This document shows positions 14,583-21,184 of a stretch of DNA of 22,264 nucleotides, one piece after another. Position 1 is the first letter of the stretch. Each line of letters opens with the position of its first letter. The translations under genes and the position numbers were made by a program. The notes below the pieces were generated by a model. That model was not told where the DNA came from. It did not search any database and saw only the letters and a program-made list of their open reading frames with translations. The DNA is from Spirochaetales bacterium (GTDB lineage Bacteria; Spirochaetota; Spirochaetia; Sphaerochaetales; Sphaerochaetaceae). The DNA lies in assembly GCA_028723145.1 (NCBI GenBank), contig JAQYFM010000126.1, positions 1-22,264 on the forward strand, given 5' to 3'.

Positions 14583-15121
14583 ATGTTCCCCATTATATTC
14601 TCAACCCATCTAGAAATAAACTCTCTATTATCACTATATGAATGTGCTGTGGATATCACATTCTTTAAATGATACTCTGTTACGGTTGTTTTTTTCTTAA
14701 TATTTTTAGAAAGCTTAGCATCATCGAAATCAGAAGAGATGTTGTTGATTGTAGCTATAAAATCTGTTTTTCTCAAGTCCCCACGAAAGGATGAAAATGC
14801 ATGTAAAGTATCGGAAGAAGAAGTAACATCCTTTAAAGAATTAAATAACTCTTGGCGAAAATTAAATAAATCATCACTTATGAATGCATAGCTTTCACAA
14901 GGAATTGTAAATACTTCTTCAAATAATTCTTTACCACTTTTTCCACTTTCACTTTCTAGGTATGAAAGAGTTTCATTATCAATATCAATTTTTACTGCAT
15001 GGCGTGAATTAACGATATAAGCAAAAGATGTGCTTTCAGACTCAAGGTAGTAAGCACTATTCTTGCTTTGACAACTTATTAATAAAATGAGCAATGATGA
15101 TATTAATAAATACTTTTTCAA
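14579..15121 (-). CDS. Small lipoprotein of unknown function
   Basis: This 180-aa protein starts with MKKYLLISSLLILLISC, a textbook lipoprotein signal with Cys17 as the lipid-modified residue. It should therefore be membrane-anchored facing the periplasm. The start codon is TTG, overlapping the yqeK stop (TTGA), with GGAGG about 12 nt upstream. The signal peptide makes this start convincing. The mature part (SFAYIVNSRHAVKIDIDN, then a serine-rich, charged, mostly helical-looking region) matches no family I can name. In related genomes this slot between yqeK and rsfS often holds a LytR-CpsA-Psr (LCP) protein. A diverged or shortened remnant is possible, but I see no conserved LCP arginine/aspartate motif. 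It is expressed with its housekeeping neighbours. Confidence 0.8.
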   Translation of the reverse strand: MKKYLLISSLLILLISCQSKNSAYYLESESTSFAYIVNSRHAVKIDIDNETLSYLESESGKSGKELFEEVFTIPCESYAFISDDLFNFRQELFNSLKDVTSSSDTLHAFSSFRGDLRKTDFIATINNISSDFDDAKLSKNIKKKTTVTEYHLKNVISTAHSYSDNREFISRWVENIMGNI

Positions 15122-15708
15122 TCTTTGAATAAACCTCCATGCTCAAGGAAGTAAAAGAGCTCTAACGTTCTTTTTGCAAAAGTCATATCTTTTTCTTTAT
15201 AGTATTTCTCTTCCCTCTTTAATATATTCATTACCATTTCTTCAAGAGAAGATAAAGAGAAAATTTCTTTTCTATCATCATTTGTTATGTGTTTTCTATT
15301 TGGTTCTGTGTAATCAGCAATATATAAGCAAGCACCAAGAATACCCATATCGATACTTCCAAGAGTATGGTGTCTTATTGCCTTTGTATAGCTTTCAGGA
15401 ACAGGACCAACGATTGTTGGCATTAAGGTAGCAGCAGCAGCTCCATGAAGTAGCATTGGTTTATTTAACTCTTCTTCAGATAAATCCATATTAGCTTTTT
15501 TACAAATATTTAATATTTCATCATCTTTATCATAGCGACACCAATCATGGAAAATACCTGTATATAGTCCTGCATCCTTATCACATAAAAAGCGTTCACT
15601 TAATGCTGAACATACCTCAGCAACACCCTTTGAGTGTTCAAAGCGTGATGACTTTAAATGTTTTTTTACTAGTTTTTCAAGCTTTGTATAGTCCATGAGA
15701 CTCGACAT
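15118..15708 (-). CDS. yqeK: YqeK-type HD-domain hydrolase (Ap4A hydrolase family)
   Basis: This is a 196-aa cytoplasmic HD-superfamily phosphohydrolase. YqeK proteins hydrolyse diadenosine tetraphosphate symmetrically to ADP. The metal-binding set is visible: RFEHSKGV (His25), GIFHDWCR (His53-Asp54), the histidine of LLHGAAAA (His87), RHHTLG (His112-His113) and IADYTEPNR (Asp131), all at family spacing. HDWCR replaces the commoner HDIAK/HDWAK. The ATG at 15708 is chosen because AAGGAG lies about 9 nt upstream, which makes it overlap nadD by 32 nt. An internal ATG at 15696 is the alternative. The nadD-yqeK pairing is widespread and links NAD synthesis with alarmone removal. Confidence 0.92.
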   Translation of the reverse strand: MSSLMDYTKLEKLVKKHLKSSRFEHSKGVAEVCSALSERFLCDKDAGLYTGIFHDWCRYDKDDEILNICKKANMDLSEEELNKPMLLHGAAAATLMPTIVGPVPESYTKAIRHHTLGSIDMGILGACLYIADYTEPNRKHITNDDRKEIFSLSSLEEMVMNILKREEKYYKEKDMTFAKRTLELFYFLEHGGLFKD

Positions 15709-16282
15709 ATGATTTTACTCCTTGAGTTAAAGATGAAAAGTCTCCATTTCTTACCTCTGTTGATGATGCATTATAGATAGGAGAATTAATTTGTGTAATA
15801 TGATAACCTTCTCTTTCAGGTGCAATAATTTTGTCACGTGAAAAGCAAACAAAATCAACAAGCTCCTTAAGCTCATCAATTCTATACCACTTATCTAGAT
15901 CAGGAAGTAAATCATCACCCATTATTAAGCCAAGTCTACCAGTTACATTAAAAGTTTCTAACACCTCAACTACGGTGTCATAGGTGTAACTAACACCACC
16001 ACGCTTAATTTCAATATCACTTACAATTAATTCCAATCGTGTTGGCTGCTTAGATGAGTACTCATTAAGTGCTATTTTTACCATATTATATCGGTCTACA
16101 GCAGGTGTTGGATTACTTTCTTGCTTAAAGTTTGAAATTCGAGCAGGAATAACAATTACTCTCTCATAAGGAGTATACTCTTCTAATTGGTTTAATATAT
16201 GTAAGTGACCCTTATGAATTGGATCAAAAGTGCCACCAAAAATACAAGTGAGTTTACTCTTCATCTCTGTAGTAGGCATCAT
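15677..16282 (-). CDS. nadD: Nicotinate-nucleotide adenylyltransferase NadD
   Basis: This is a cytoplasmic nucleotidyltransferase, about 201 aa, that joins ATP and nicotinate mononucleotide to deamido-NAD in NAD biosynthesis. GGTFDPIHKGH (residues 16-26) contains the HxGH active-site motif, and YNASSTEVRNG near the C-terminus is the variant of ISSTxIR that binds ATP phosphates. ARISNFKQ matches the usual P-x-FK loop. Start choice is uncertain: ATG 16282 or 16279 has AAAGG about 6 nt upstream, while ATG 16264 lies closest to the conserved core but has a poor site. All three overlap obg, which ends at 16254, indicating coupled translation. Confidence 0.93.
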   Translation of the reverse strand: MMPTTEMKSKLTCIFGGTFDPIHKGHLHILNQLEEYTPYERVIVIPARISNFKQESNPTPAVDRYNMVKIALNEYSSKQPTRLELIVSDIEIKRGGVSYTYDTVVEVLETFNVTGRLGLIMGDDLLPDLDKWYRIDELKELVDFVCFSRDKIIAPEREGYHITQINSPIYNASSTEVRNGDFSSLTQGVKSYVESHGLYKA

Positions 16283-17312
16283 TATCTACCTTTGTGGTAA
16301 AACCACCATTATCATCAGTTTTTTTGATTCCAGCATCGCTTACCATTTTTATAAAGGCATGCTTAACATCTTCAATAGTTTCATCCATGTAAATAGATAA
16401 CTTATGTACCTTTACATCGCCAAACATCTCTTGAAGCTTAATATATCTCTCTTCTGCTCCATCCTCATCATATTTACTGGCAATAATTACTTGAGGTTTC
16501 TTTAAAAGTTCTGGAGCAAAGGTGTGAAGTTCATTTGTTAAAATTGAATAAGAATCTAGATATGCTTCATCTGATAAATCGATGAAGAAAGCAAGTCCTT
16601 TAGTTCTTGAAATGTGTCTTAAGAACTTAAAGCCCATTCCAGCGCCTTCGCTTGCACCCTCAATAATACCTGGGATATCAGCTAATATCATATCTTGATC
16701 ATCATAGCGCATAGCACCAAGCTGTGGTATCTTAGTTGTAAATGGGTATCCTGCAACCTTACTTCTTGCATTAGTTAATAAGTTTAATAGAGAGCTCTTT
16801 CCTGCATTAGGAAAACCTACAAACCCAATATCTGCAATTACTAATAATTCAACTCCAACTCTACACTCTGTACCCTTTTCACCAGGTTGAGCAAAACGTG
16901 GAGTTTGACGAGTAGCAGTTCTAAAGTGCCAGTTACCTTGGCCACCTTTACCACCCTTTAAAAAGACATATCTATCAAGACCAGTTAAGTCTTTAATAAT
17001 TTCACCTGTATCAGGATCCTTTAATACTGTTCCTGGTGGAACAGGAATTTCAACATCCTGTCCATCACGGCCAAAGCATCTATCGCCCTGTCCATTTCTT
17101 CCATTTTCAGCACGATAGGTTCTAACCATCTTTAAATGTCCAAGAGTTCTTAAATTTTCTTTAACGACAAAAACGACGTCTCCACCACGTCCGCCATCTC
17201 CTCCATCTGGACCACCTTTTGGCACAAACTTTTCACGATGGAATGATACACAGCCTGCACCACCATTACCGCTAGCTACATCGATATATGTCTCATCAGA
17301 AAATCCAAACAT
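16254..17312 (-). CDS. obgE: Obg-family GTPase
   Basis: This is a 352-aa ribosome-associated GTPase involved in 50S maturation and growth control. The N-terminal glycine-rich Obg fold (about 1-158) is unmistakable: GNGGAGCVSFHREKFVPKGG and then GGDGGRGGDVV. The GTPase core has G1 GFPNAGKSS (about 164-172) and G3 DIPGIIEGAS (about 210). G4 is SKYD instead of the usual NKxD/TKxD, and G5 reads LSIYMDE without the standard SA pair. Both changes could affect guanine specificity or affinity. No C-terminal OCT domain is evident. AGGAG precedes the ATG. It is the first gene of the chain obg-nadD-yqeK-lipoprotein-rsfS. The ribosomal-protein genes rplU/rpmA, often found upstream, are replaced by an Nfn operon. 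Confidence 0.95.
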   Translation of the reverse strand: MFGFSDETYIDVASGNGGAGCVSFHREKFVPKGGPDGGDGGRGGDVVFVVKENLRTLGHLKMVRTYRAENGRNGQGDRCFGRDGQDVEIPVPPGTVLKDPDTGEIIKDLTGLDRYVFLKGGKGGQGNWHFRTATRQTPRFAQPGEKGTECRVGVELLVIADIGFVGFPNAGKSSLLNLLTNARSKVAGYPFTTKIPQLGAMRYDDQDMILADIPGIIEGASEGAGMGFKFLRHISRTKGLAFFIDLSDEAYLDSYSILTNELHTFAPELLKKPQVIIASKYDEDGAEERYIKLQEMFGDVKVHKLSIYMDETIEDVKHAFIKMVSDAGIKKTDDNGGFTTKVDNDAYYRDEE

Positions 17313-17380
17313 TAATTAACTCCTGTCTTTTTTAACCAAATATAAATTATTTTTTATGATTTTCCAAGAATACATAATAA

Positions 17381-17412
17381 TTGCCGTGGCACAGCAAAAT
17401 AGTCCACGGCAA
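17381..17412 (-). terminator. Terminator hairpin after the Nfn operon
   Basis: TTGCCGTGG (17381-17389) and CCACGGCAA (17404-17412) form a perfect 9-bp stem with a 14-nt loop. It lies 17 nt beyond the stop of the - strand glutamate-synthase-like gene and upstream of obg. The following T-stretch is weak, but the AT-rich flanks allow further pairing. Confidence 0.7.
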
Positions 17413-17429
17413 ATAATTATTTATTACTC

Positions 17430-18842
17430 TTAGTTCTTTTTAGATAAGAATTCGTCAATTGCCTTAGCAGCAACCTTACCAGCGCCCATAGCTGAAATAA
17501 CTGTAGCAGCACCTGTTACAGCATCACCACCAGCATAAACACCTTCACGGCTTGTTAGACCATCTTCATTTACAATGATACCACCATGAGCATTAACTTC
17601 GAGTCCCTTAGTAGTATTCTTAATAAGTGGGTTTGGACTTGTACCAATAGCCATAATAACTGTATCAACATCGAGTACGAATTCACTACCTTCAATTGCG
17701 ATAGGTCTTCTTCTACCCTTTTGATCTGGCTCACCGAGCTCCATCTTTACACACTTCATTCCTGTAACAAATCCATTCTTTGGATCTCTTGGATCATCAG
17801 GGTTGTGGTAACCAAGGATTTCAACAGGGTTATTGAGAAGTCTGAAATCGATACCTTCTTCCATTGCATGTTCAACTTCTTCTTTTCTTGCAGGAAGCTC
17901 GTTTAAAGATCTTCTATAAACGATATAAACCTTTTCAGCGCCAAGACGAAGAGCTGTTCTAGCGGCATCCATAGCAACGTTACCACCACCAACTACTGCA
18001 ACCTTACCACCCTTCATGATAGGTGTATCAGGAGTATCTTCATATGCCTTCATAAGGTTAGATCTTGTTAAGAACTCGTTTGCTGAATATACACCCTTTA
18101 ATGCTTCACCAGGGATATTCATGAAGTTTGGAAGACCTGCACCTGAACCAACAAATACTGCTTCATAGCCCATACCAAAGAGTTCATCAATTGTTAATGT
18201 CTTACCAATTACTACGTTAGTATCGATATCAACACCGAGAGCCTTTAAGCCTTCAACTTCTTTTGCAACAATTGACTTTGGAAGACGGAATTCAGGAATA
18301 CCATAAACAAGTACACCACCGGCTGTGTGAAGAGCTTCAAATACAGCAACTTTATAACCCTTCTTAGCAAGGTCACCAGCACATGTTAAGCCTGAAGGAC
18401 CTGAACCAACTACTGCAACTTTGTGACCGTTTGGTTCTGGAGCAACTACTTCAGCTTTGCAGTTTGCATTGTGATAGTCAGCAACGAATCTCTCTAAGCG
18501 ACCAATTCCAACTGGTTCGAACTTAATACCTAAAGTACACTTACTCTCACATTGTGATTCCTGAGGACATACACGACCACAAACAGCAGGAAGAGAAGAA
18601 GATTTAGAAATAACCTCGTAAGCACCTTCAAAGTCCTCTTTCTTAATGTGACTGATAAACTCAGGAATACTGATGTTTACAGGACAGCCCTGTACACATG
18701 GTTTATTCTTACAATTTAAACATCTGTTAGCTTCTTCAACAGCTGTTTTTACATCATATCCAAGAGCTACTTCCTTAAAGTTGTGAGCTCTTACTTCTGG
18801 AGCCTGAGTAGGCATCTCATGTTTTTTTGGATTAATTGGCAT
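17430..18842 (-). CDS. nfnB: NfnB-like large subunit of NADH-dependent ferredoxin:NADP+ oxidoreductase (GltD-like)
   Basis: This is a 470-aa cytoplasmic iron-sulfur flavoprotein. In complex with the next subunit it would bifurcate electrons from NADPH to NAD+ and ferredoxin, or run in reverse. It carries cysteines C41, C44, C49, C53 and C88, C92, C98, C102 for two [4Fe-4S] clusters. The Glu in VCPQE (E95) is at the position reported as an unusual ligand of the proximal cluster in Nfn enzymes. An FAD Rossmann motif VAVVGSGPSGLTCAG and an NADP motif VAVVGGGNVAMDAARTALR follow, then VIMAIGTSPNP and GVYAGGDAVTGAATV. Annotators often call it glutamate synthase small subunit, but no GltB large subunit is present and the adjacent NfnA-like gene fixes the assignment. 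GAGGAG precedes the ATG, and 12 nt separate it from its partner. Confidence 0.9.
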   Translation of the reverse strand: MPINPKKHEMPTQAPEVRAHNFKEVALGYDVKTAVEEANRCLNCKNKPCVQGCPVNISIPEFISHIKKEDFEGAYEVISKSSSLPAVCGRVCPQESQCESKCTLGIKFEPVGIGRLERFVADYHNANCKAEVVAPEPNGHKVAVVGSGPSGLTCAGDLAKKGYKVAVFEALHTAGGVLVYGIPEFRLPKSIVAKEVEGLKALGVDIDTNVVIGKTLTIDELFGMGYEAVFVGSGAGLPNFMNIPGEALKGVYSANEFLTRSNLMKAYEDTPDTPIMKGGKVAVVGGGNVAMDAARTALRLGAEKVYIVYRRSLNELPARKEEVEHAMEEGIDFRLLNNPVEILGYHNPDDPRDPKNGFVTGMKCVKMELGEPDQKGRRRPIAIEGSEFVLDVDTVIMAIGTSPNPLIKNTTKGLEVNAHGGIIVNEDGLTSREGVYAGGDAVTGAATVISAMGAGKVAAKAIDEFLSKKN

Positions 18843-18854
18843 TTTTTAGTCTCC

Positions 18855-19703
18855 TCAAGCCTTCTTGAAAAGGTTACATGCATCACTATATGCATGGCGC
18901 TCGTAATCAAAGTACATTCTACCTCTGCTCATAGCCTCATCGAAGTCAACTTCGTAACCATTGAAGTCTGGGCCATCAACACATGCGAACTTTGTTACCT
19001 TCTTACCATCTTGATTTAATGTTAAGCGGCAACCACCACACATACCTGTGCCATCAATCATGATTGGGTTCATTGAAACTGTAACAGGGATGTTATATGG
19101 TCTAGCTGTTTCAACAACGAACTTCATCATAATAACTGGTCCAATTGTAATAATTAAATCAAATGTTTCACCTTCTTCAAGCATTTCCTTGAGAGGAACT
19201 GTAACATTACCATGTCTACCGTAAGAACCATCATCAGACATAACAACAAGTTTATTAGAAGCTTCTTTGAACTCTTCTTCACAAATTAATAAGTCTTTAT
19301 TTCTGAATCCAATAATTGATGTTACATCAGCACCGAGTCTGTGGAACTCTTGAGCAACAGGCATTGCAATAGCACAACCTACACCACCACCGATGATACA
19401 TACCTTCTTAATACCCTCTGTGTGTGTTGCAACACCAAGAGGACCAACAAAGTCTTGGATGTATTCACCCTCTTCTTTGTGGTTAAGTTTTTCAGTTGTT
19501 GCACCTACTACTTGGAAGATAATTTTTACTGTGCCGTCTTCTGTATTGCAACCTGCAACAGTGAGTGGGATTCTTTCACCTTTTTCATCAACGCGAAGAA
19601 TGATGAATTGACCTGGTTTTGCCTTAGCAGCAACAAGCGGAGCAACAATTTCCATCTGTGTAACTGTTGGATTTAAAACTTTTTTTCTAGCAATCTTATA
19701 CAT
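18855..19703 (-). CDS. nfnA: NfnA-like small subunit (FAD/NAD- and [2Fe-2S]-binding)
   Basis: This is a 282-aa flavoprotein of the dihydroorotate dehydrogenase electron-transfer (PyrK) / sulfide dehydrogenase type. It forms the small Nfn subunit that bears the NAD+ site. The FAD domain contains PGQFIILRVDE and then GERIPLTVA. The NAD domain begins VCIIGGGVGCAIAMPVAQEF. The C-terminal cluster motif is D217, C222, C225 and C241 in DGTGMCGGCR and FACVDG, the [2Fe-2S] pattern of NfnA/PyrK with the Asp noted as a ligand in Nfn structures. It is the first gene of the two-gene operon, upstream of the large subunit by 12 nt. The Shine-Dalgarno match (AAAGAG) is weak. No dihydroorotate dehydrogenase gene is nearby, which argues against PyrK. 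Confidence 0.9.
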   Translation of the reverse strand: MYKIARKKVLNPTVTQMEIVAPLVAAKAKPGQFIILRVDEKGERIPLTVAGCNTEDGTVKIIFQVVGATTEKLNHKEEGEYIQDFVGPLGVATHTEGIKKVCIIGGGVGCAIAMPVAQEFHRLGADVTSIIGFRNKDLLICEEEFKEASNKLVVMSDDGSYGRHGNVTVPLKEMLEEGETFDLIITIGPVIMMKFVVETARPYNIPVTVSMNPIMIDGTGMCGGCRLTLNQDGKKVTKFACVDGPDFNGYEVDFDEAMSRGRMYFDYERHAYSDACNLFKKA

Positions 19704-19717
19704 TTTTTATCTCTTTT

Positions 19718-19745
19718 TTTATAATGTTAATTTATTCTTTATCAA
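19718..19745 (-). promoter_or_regulatory. Possible promoter of the Nfn operon
   Basis: On the - strand TTGATA (19745-19740) and TATAAA (19723-19718) are 16 nt apart. The implied leader is only about 8 nt, so the true start point may differ. Low-confidence call in a very AT-rich gap. Confidence 0.3.
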
Positions 19746-19773
19746 AAAATAATGAATTAGTAAACTAACAAAA

Positions 19774-19790
19774 GGCGCCTTTTTGGCGCC
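19774..19790 (-). terminator. Terminator after the alcohol dehydrogenase gene
   Basis: Read on the - strand, GGCGCC-AAAAA-GGCGCC is followed by TTTTG. Each arm is itself palindromic, giving a very stable 6-bp GC stem 28 nt beyond the dehydrogenase stop. It separates this gene from the Nfn operon. Confidence 0.85.
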
Positions 19791-19817
19791 CTATGAATAT
19801 AATTAATAAAAAGTTGA

Positions 19818-21035
19818 TTAGAAGTCAACTTCTGTGTCGTAGTAACAACACTTGAGAAGCTTAACCATCTCTTCCTGACTTGGCTGACGTGGGTTAGAAC
19901 CAGTACAAGCATCGAGGAGAGCGTTCTTAGCAATATCTTCAACTCTCTCTAAGAATACATTCTCTGGAACAAAGCCCTGCTCACATGGATAGCTATCAGC
20001 ACCATAGTTCTTAATACAGTGTGGGATGTTAAGATCATCATTCATCTTTCTGAGATAAGCAATTAAGAGCTTAACTTTCTCATCATCATCCTTACCACCA
20101 AGGTGCATGTAATCAGCAATTACACCATAGCGCTGCTTAGCAACTGGGTCCTTTGCGTTGAATGCGATAACCTTTGGAAGGTACATAGCGTTAGCTGCAC
20201 CGTGAATGATGTGTGCACCATAATCCTGGAAGATAGCACCAGTCTTATGAGCCATTGAGTGAACAATACCAAGAAGAGCATTACTAAATGCCTGTCCAGC
20301 AAGACACTGAGCATAGTGCATTCTATCTCTTGATGCCATATCACCGTTGTATGAAGCAACTAAGTCCTTTTGAATCATTTCAATTGCATGGATTGCAAGT
20401 GGATCTGTGAACTCACAGTTAGCTGTAGATACATAAGCTTCAATAGCGTGTGTCATTGCATCCATACCTGTGTGTGCAACAAGCTTCTTAGGCATTGTCT
20501 CAGCAAGATCTGGGTCAACAATTGCAACATCTGGAGTAATTTCAAAGTCAGCAATAGGATACTTAATACCCTTAGCATAGTCAGTAATAATAGAGAATGC
20601 TGTTACCTCAGTAGCTGTACCTGATGTTGATGAAATAGCACAGAAATGAGCCTTCTTTCTAAGTGAAGGAATACCAAATACCTTACACATCTCGTCGAAT
20701 GTGATTTCAGGATATTCATACTTAATCCACATTGCTTTAGCAGCATCAATTGGAGAACCACCACCCATAGCGATAATCCAATCAGGCTTGAACTCGAGCA
20801 TCTTTGCAGCGCCCTTCATAACTGTATCAACAGATGGATCTGGCTCGATACCTTCAATGAGTTCTACTTCCATTCCAGCTTCTTTAAGATAGTTAACTGC
20901 TCTATCTAAGAAACCAAACTTCTTCATTGAACCGCCACCTACGCAGATAACAGCTCTTTCGCCTTTAAATGATTTAAGAGCTTCTAATGAACCCTTACCG
21001 TGATATAAGTCTCTTGGTAATGTAAAACGTGCCAT
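19818..21035 (-). CDS. Iron-containing alcohol dehydrogenase
   Basis: This is a cytoplasmic NAD(P)H-linked group III alcohol dehydrogenase (PF00465), 405 aa. It would reduce aldehydes such as acetaldehyde or butyraldehyde, or oxidise the alcohols. The nucleotide site is GGGSPIDAAKAMW (about residue 93 onward). The metal ligands lie in MDAMTHAIEAY (Asp and His), GIVHSMAHKTGA (His) and HIIHGAANAMY (His), spaced as in Fe-ADH enzymes. SSTSGTATEVTAFSI is the usual substrate/cofactor loop. GGAGG is 6 nt before the ATG. It is a single-gene unit between terminators. The codon pattern is regular, as in a well-expressed fermentative enzyme. A possible -10 TATAAC lies about 65 nt upstream of the start. 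Exact substrate and NADH versus NADPH preference are unknown. Confidence 0.93.
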   Translation of the reverse strand: MARFTLPRDLYHGKGSLEALKSFKGERAVICVGGGSMKKFGFLDRAVNYLKEAGMEVELIEGIEPDPSVDTVMKGAAKMLEFKPDWIIAMGGGSPIDAAKAMWIKYEYPEITFDEMCKVFGIPSLRKKAHFCAISSTSGTATEVTAFSIITDYAKGIKYPIADFEITPDVAIVDPDLAETMPKKLVAHTGMDAMTHAIEAYVSTANCEFTDPLAIHAIEMIQKDLVASYNGDMASRDRMHYAQCLAGQAFSNALLGIVHSMAHKTGAIFQDYGAHIIHGAANAMYLPKVIAFNAKDPVAKQRYGVIADYMHLGGKDDDEKVKLLIAYLRKMNDDLNIPHCIKNYGADSYPCEQGFVPENVFLERVEDIAKNALLDACTGSNPRQPSQEEMVKLLKCCYYDTEVDF

Positions 21036-21158
21036 ACATGACCTCCATTAAAAATTCTAAATAAGTTATTCCTAACTGCCCCTTGTTATATCACTTTCTA
21101 AAAGTAATGGCTACTATTTTATCGATATTTTTTTATCTTTTTTTTTATTAATAAAAAT

Positions 21159-21178
21159 GGACCCGGAATTCCGAGTCC
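21159..21178 (-). terminator. Terminator after tctA
   Basis: On the - strand GGACTCGG-AATT-CCGGGTCC forms an 8-bp stem with one G-U pair, 6 nt after the tctA stop, followed by ATTTTTATT. The G-U becomes a C-A mismatch on the + strand, so it is oriented for the - strand. Confidence 0.8.
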
Positions 21179-21184
21179 TGATGC

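Noticed and set aside
17430..18842. Glutamate synthase small subunit (GltD) as the role of this gene
   Set aside because: No large subunit gene is present, and the neighbour is an NfnA-like subunit with its own [2Fe-2S] motif, which points to Nfn.
19341..19676. Cys-rich 111-codon open frame on the + strand
   Set aside because: It is exactly antisense to the NfnA-like gene. The Cys and Thr richness reflects reverse-complemented codons for Ala, Val and Gly.
21036..21158. Rex (redox repressor) site TTGTTATATCAC upstream of the alcohol dehydrogenase
   Set aside because: The sequence is not symmetric enough for the TTGTGA-N6-TCACAA pattern, having several mismatches between halves.
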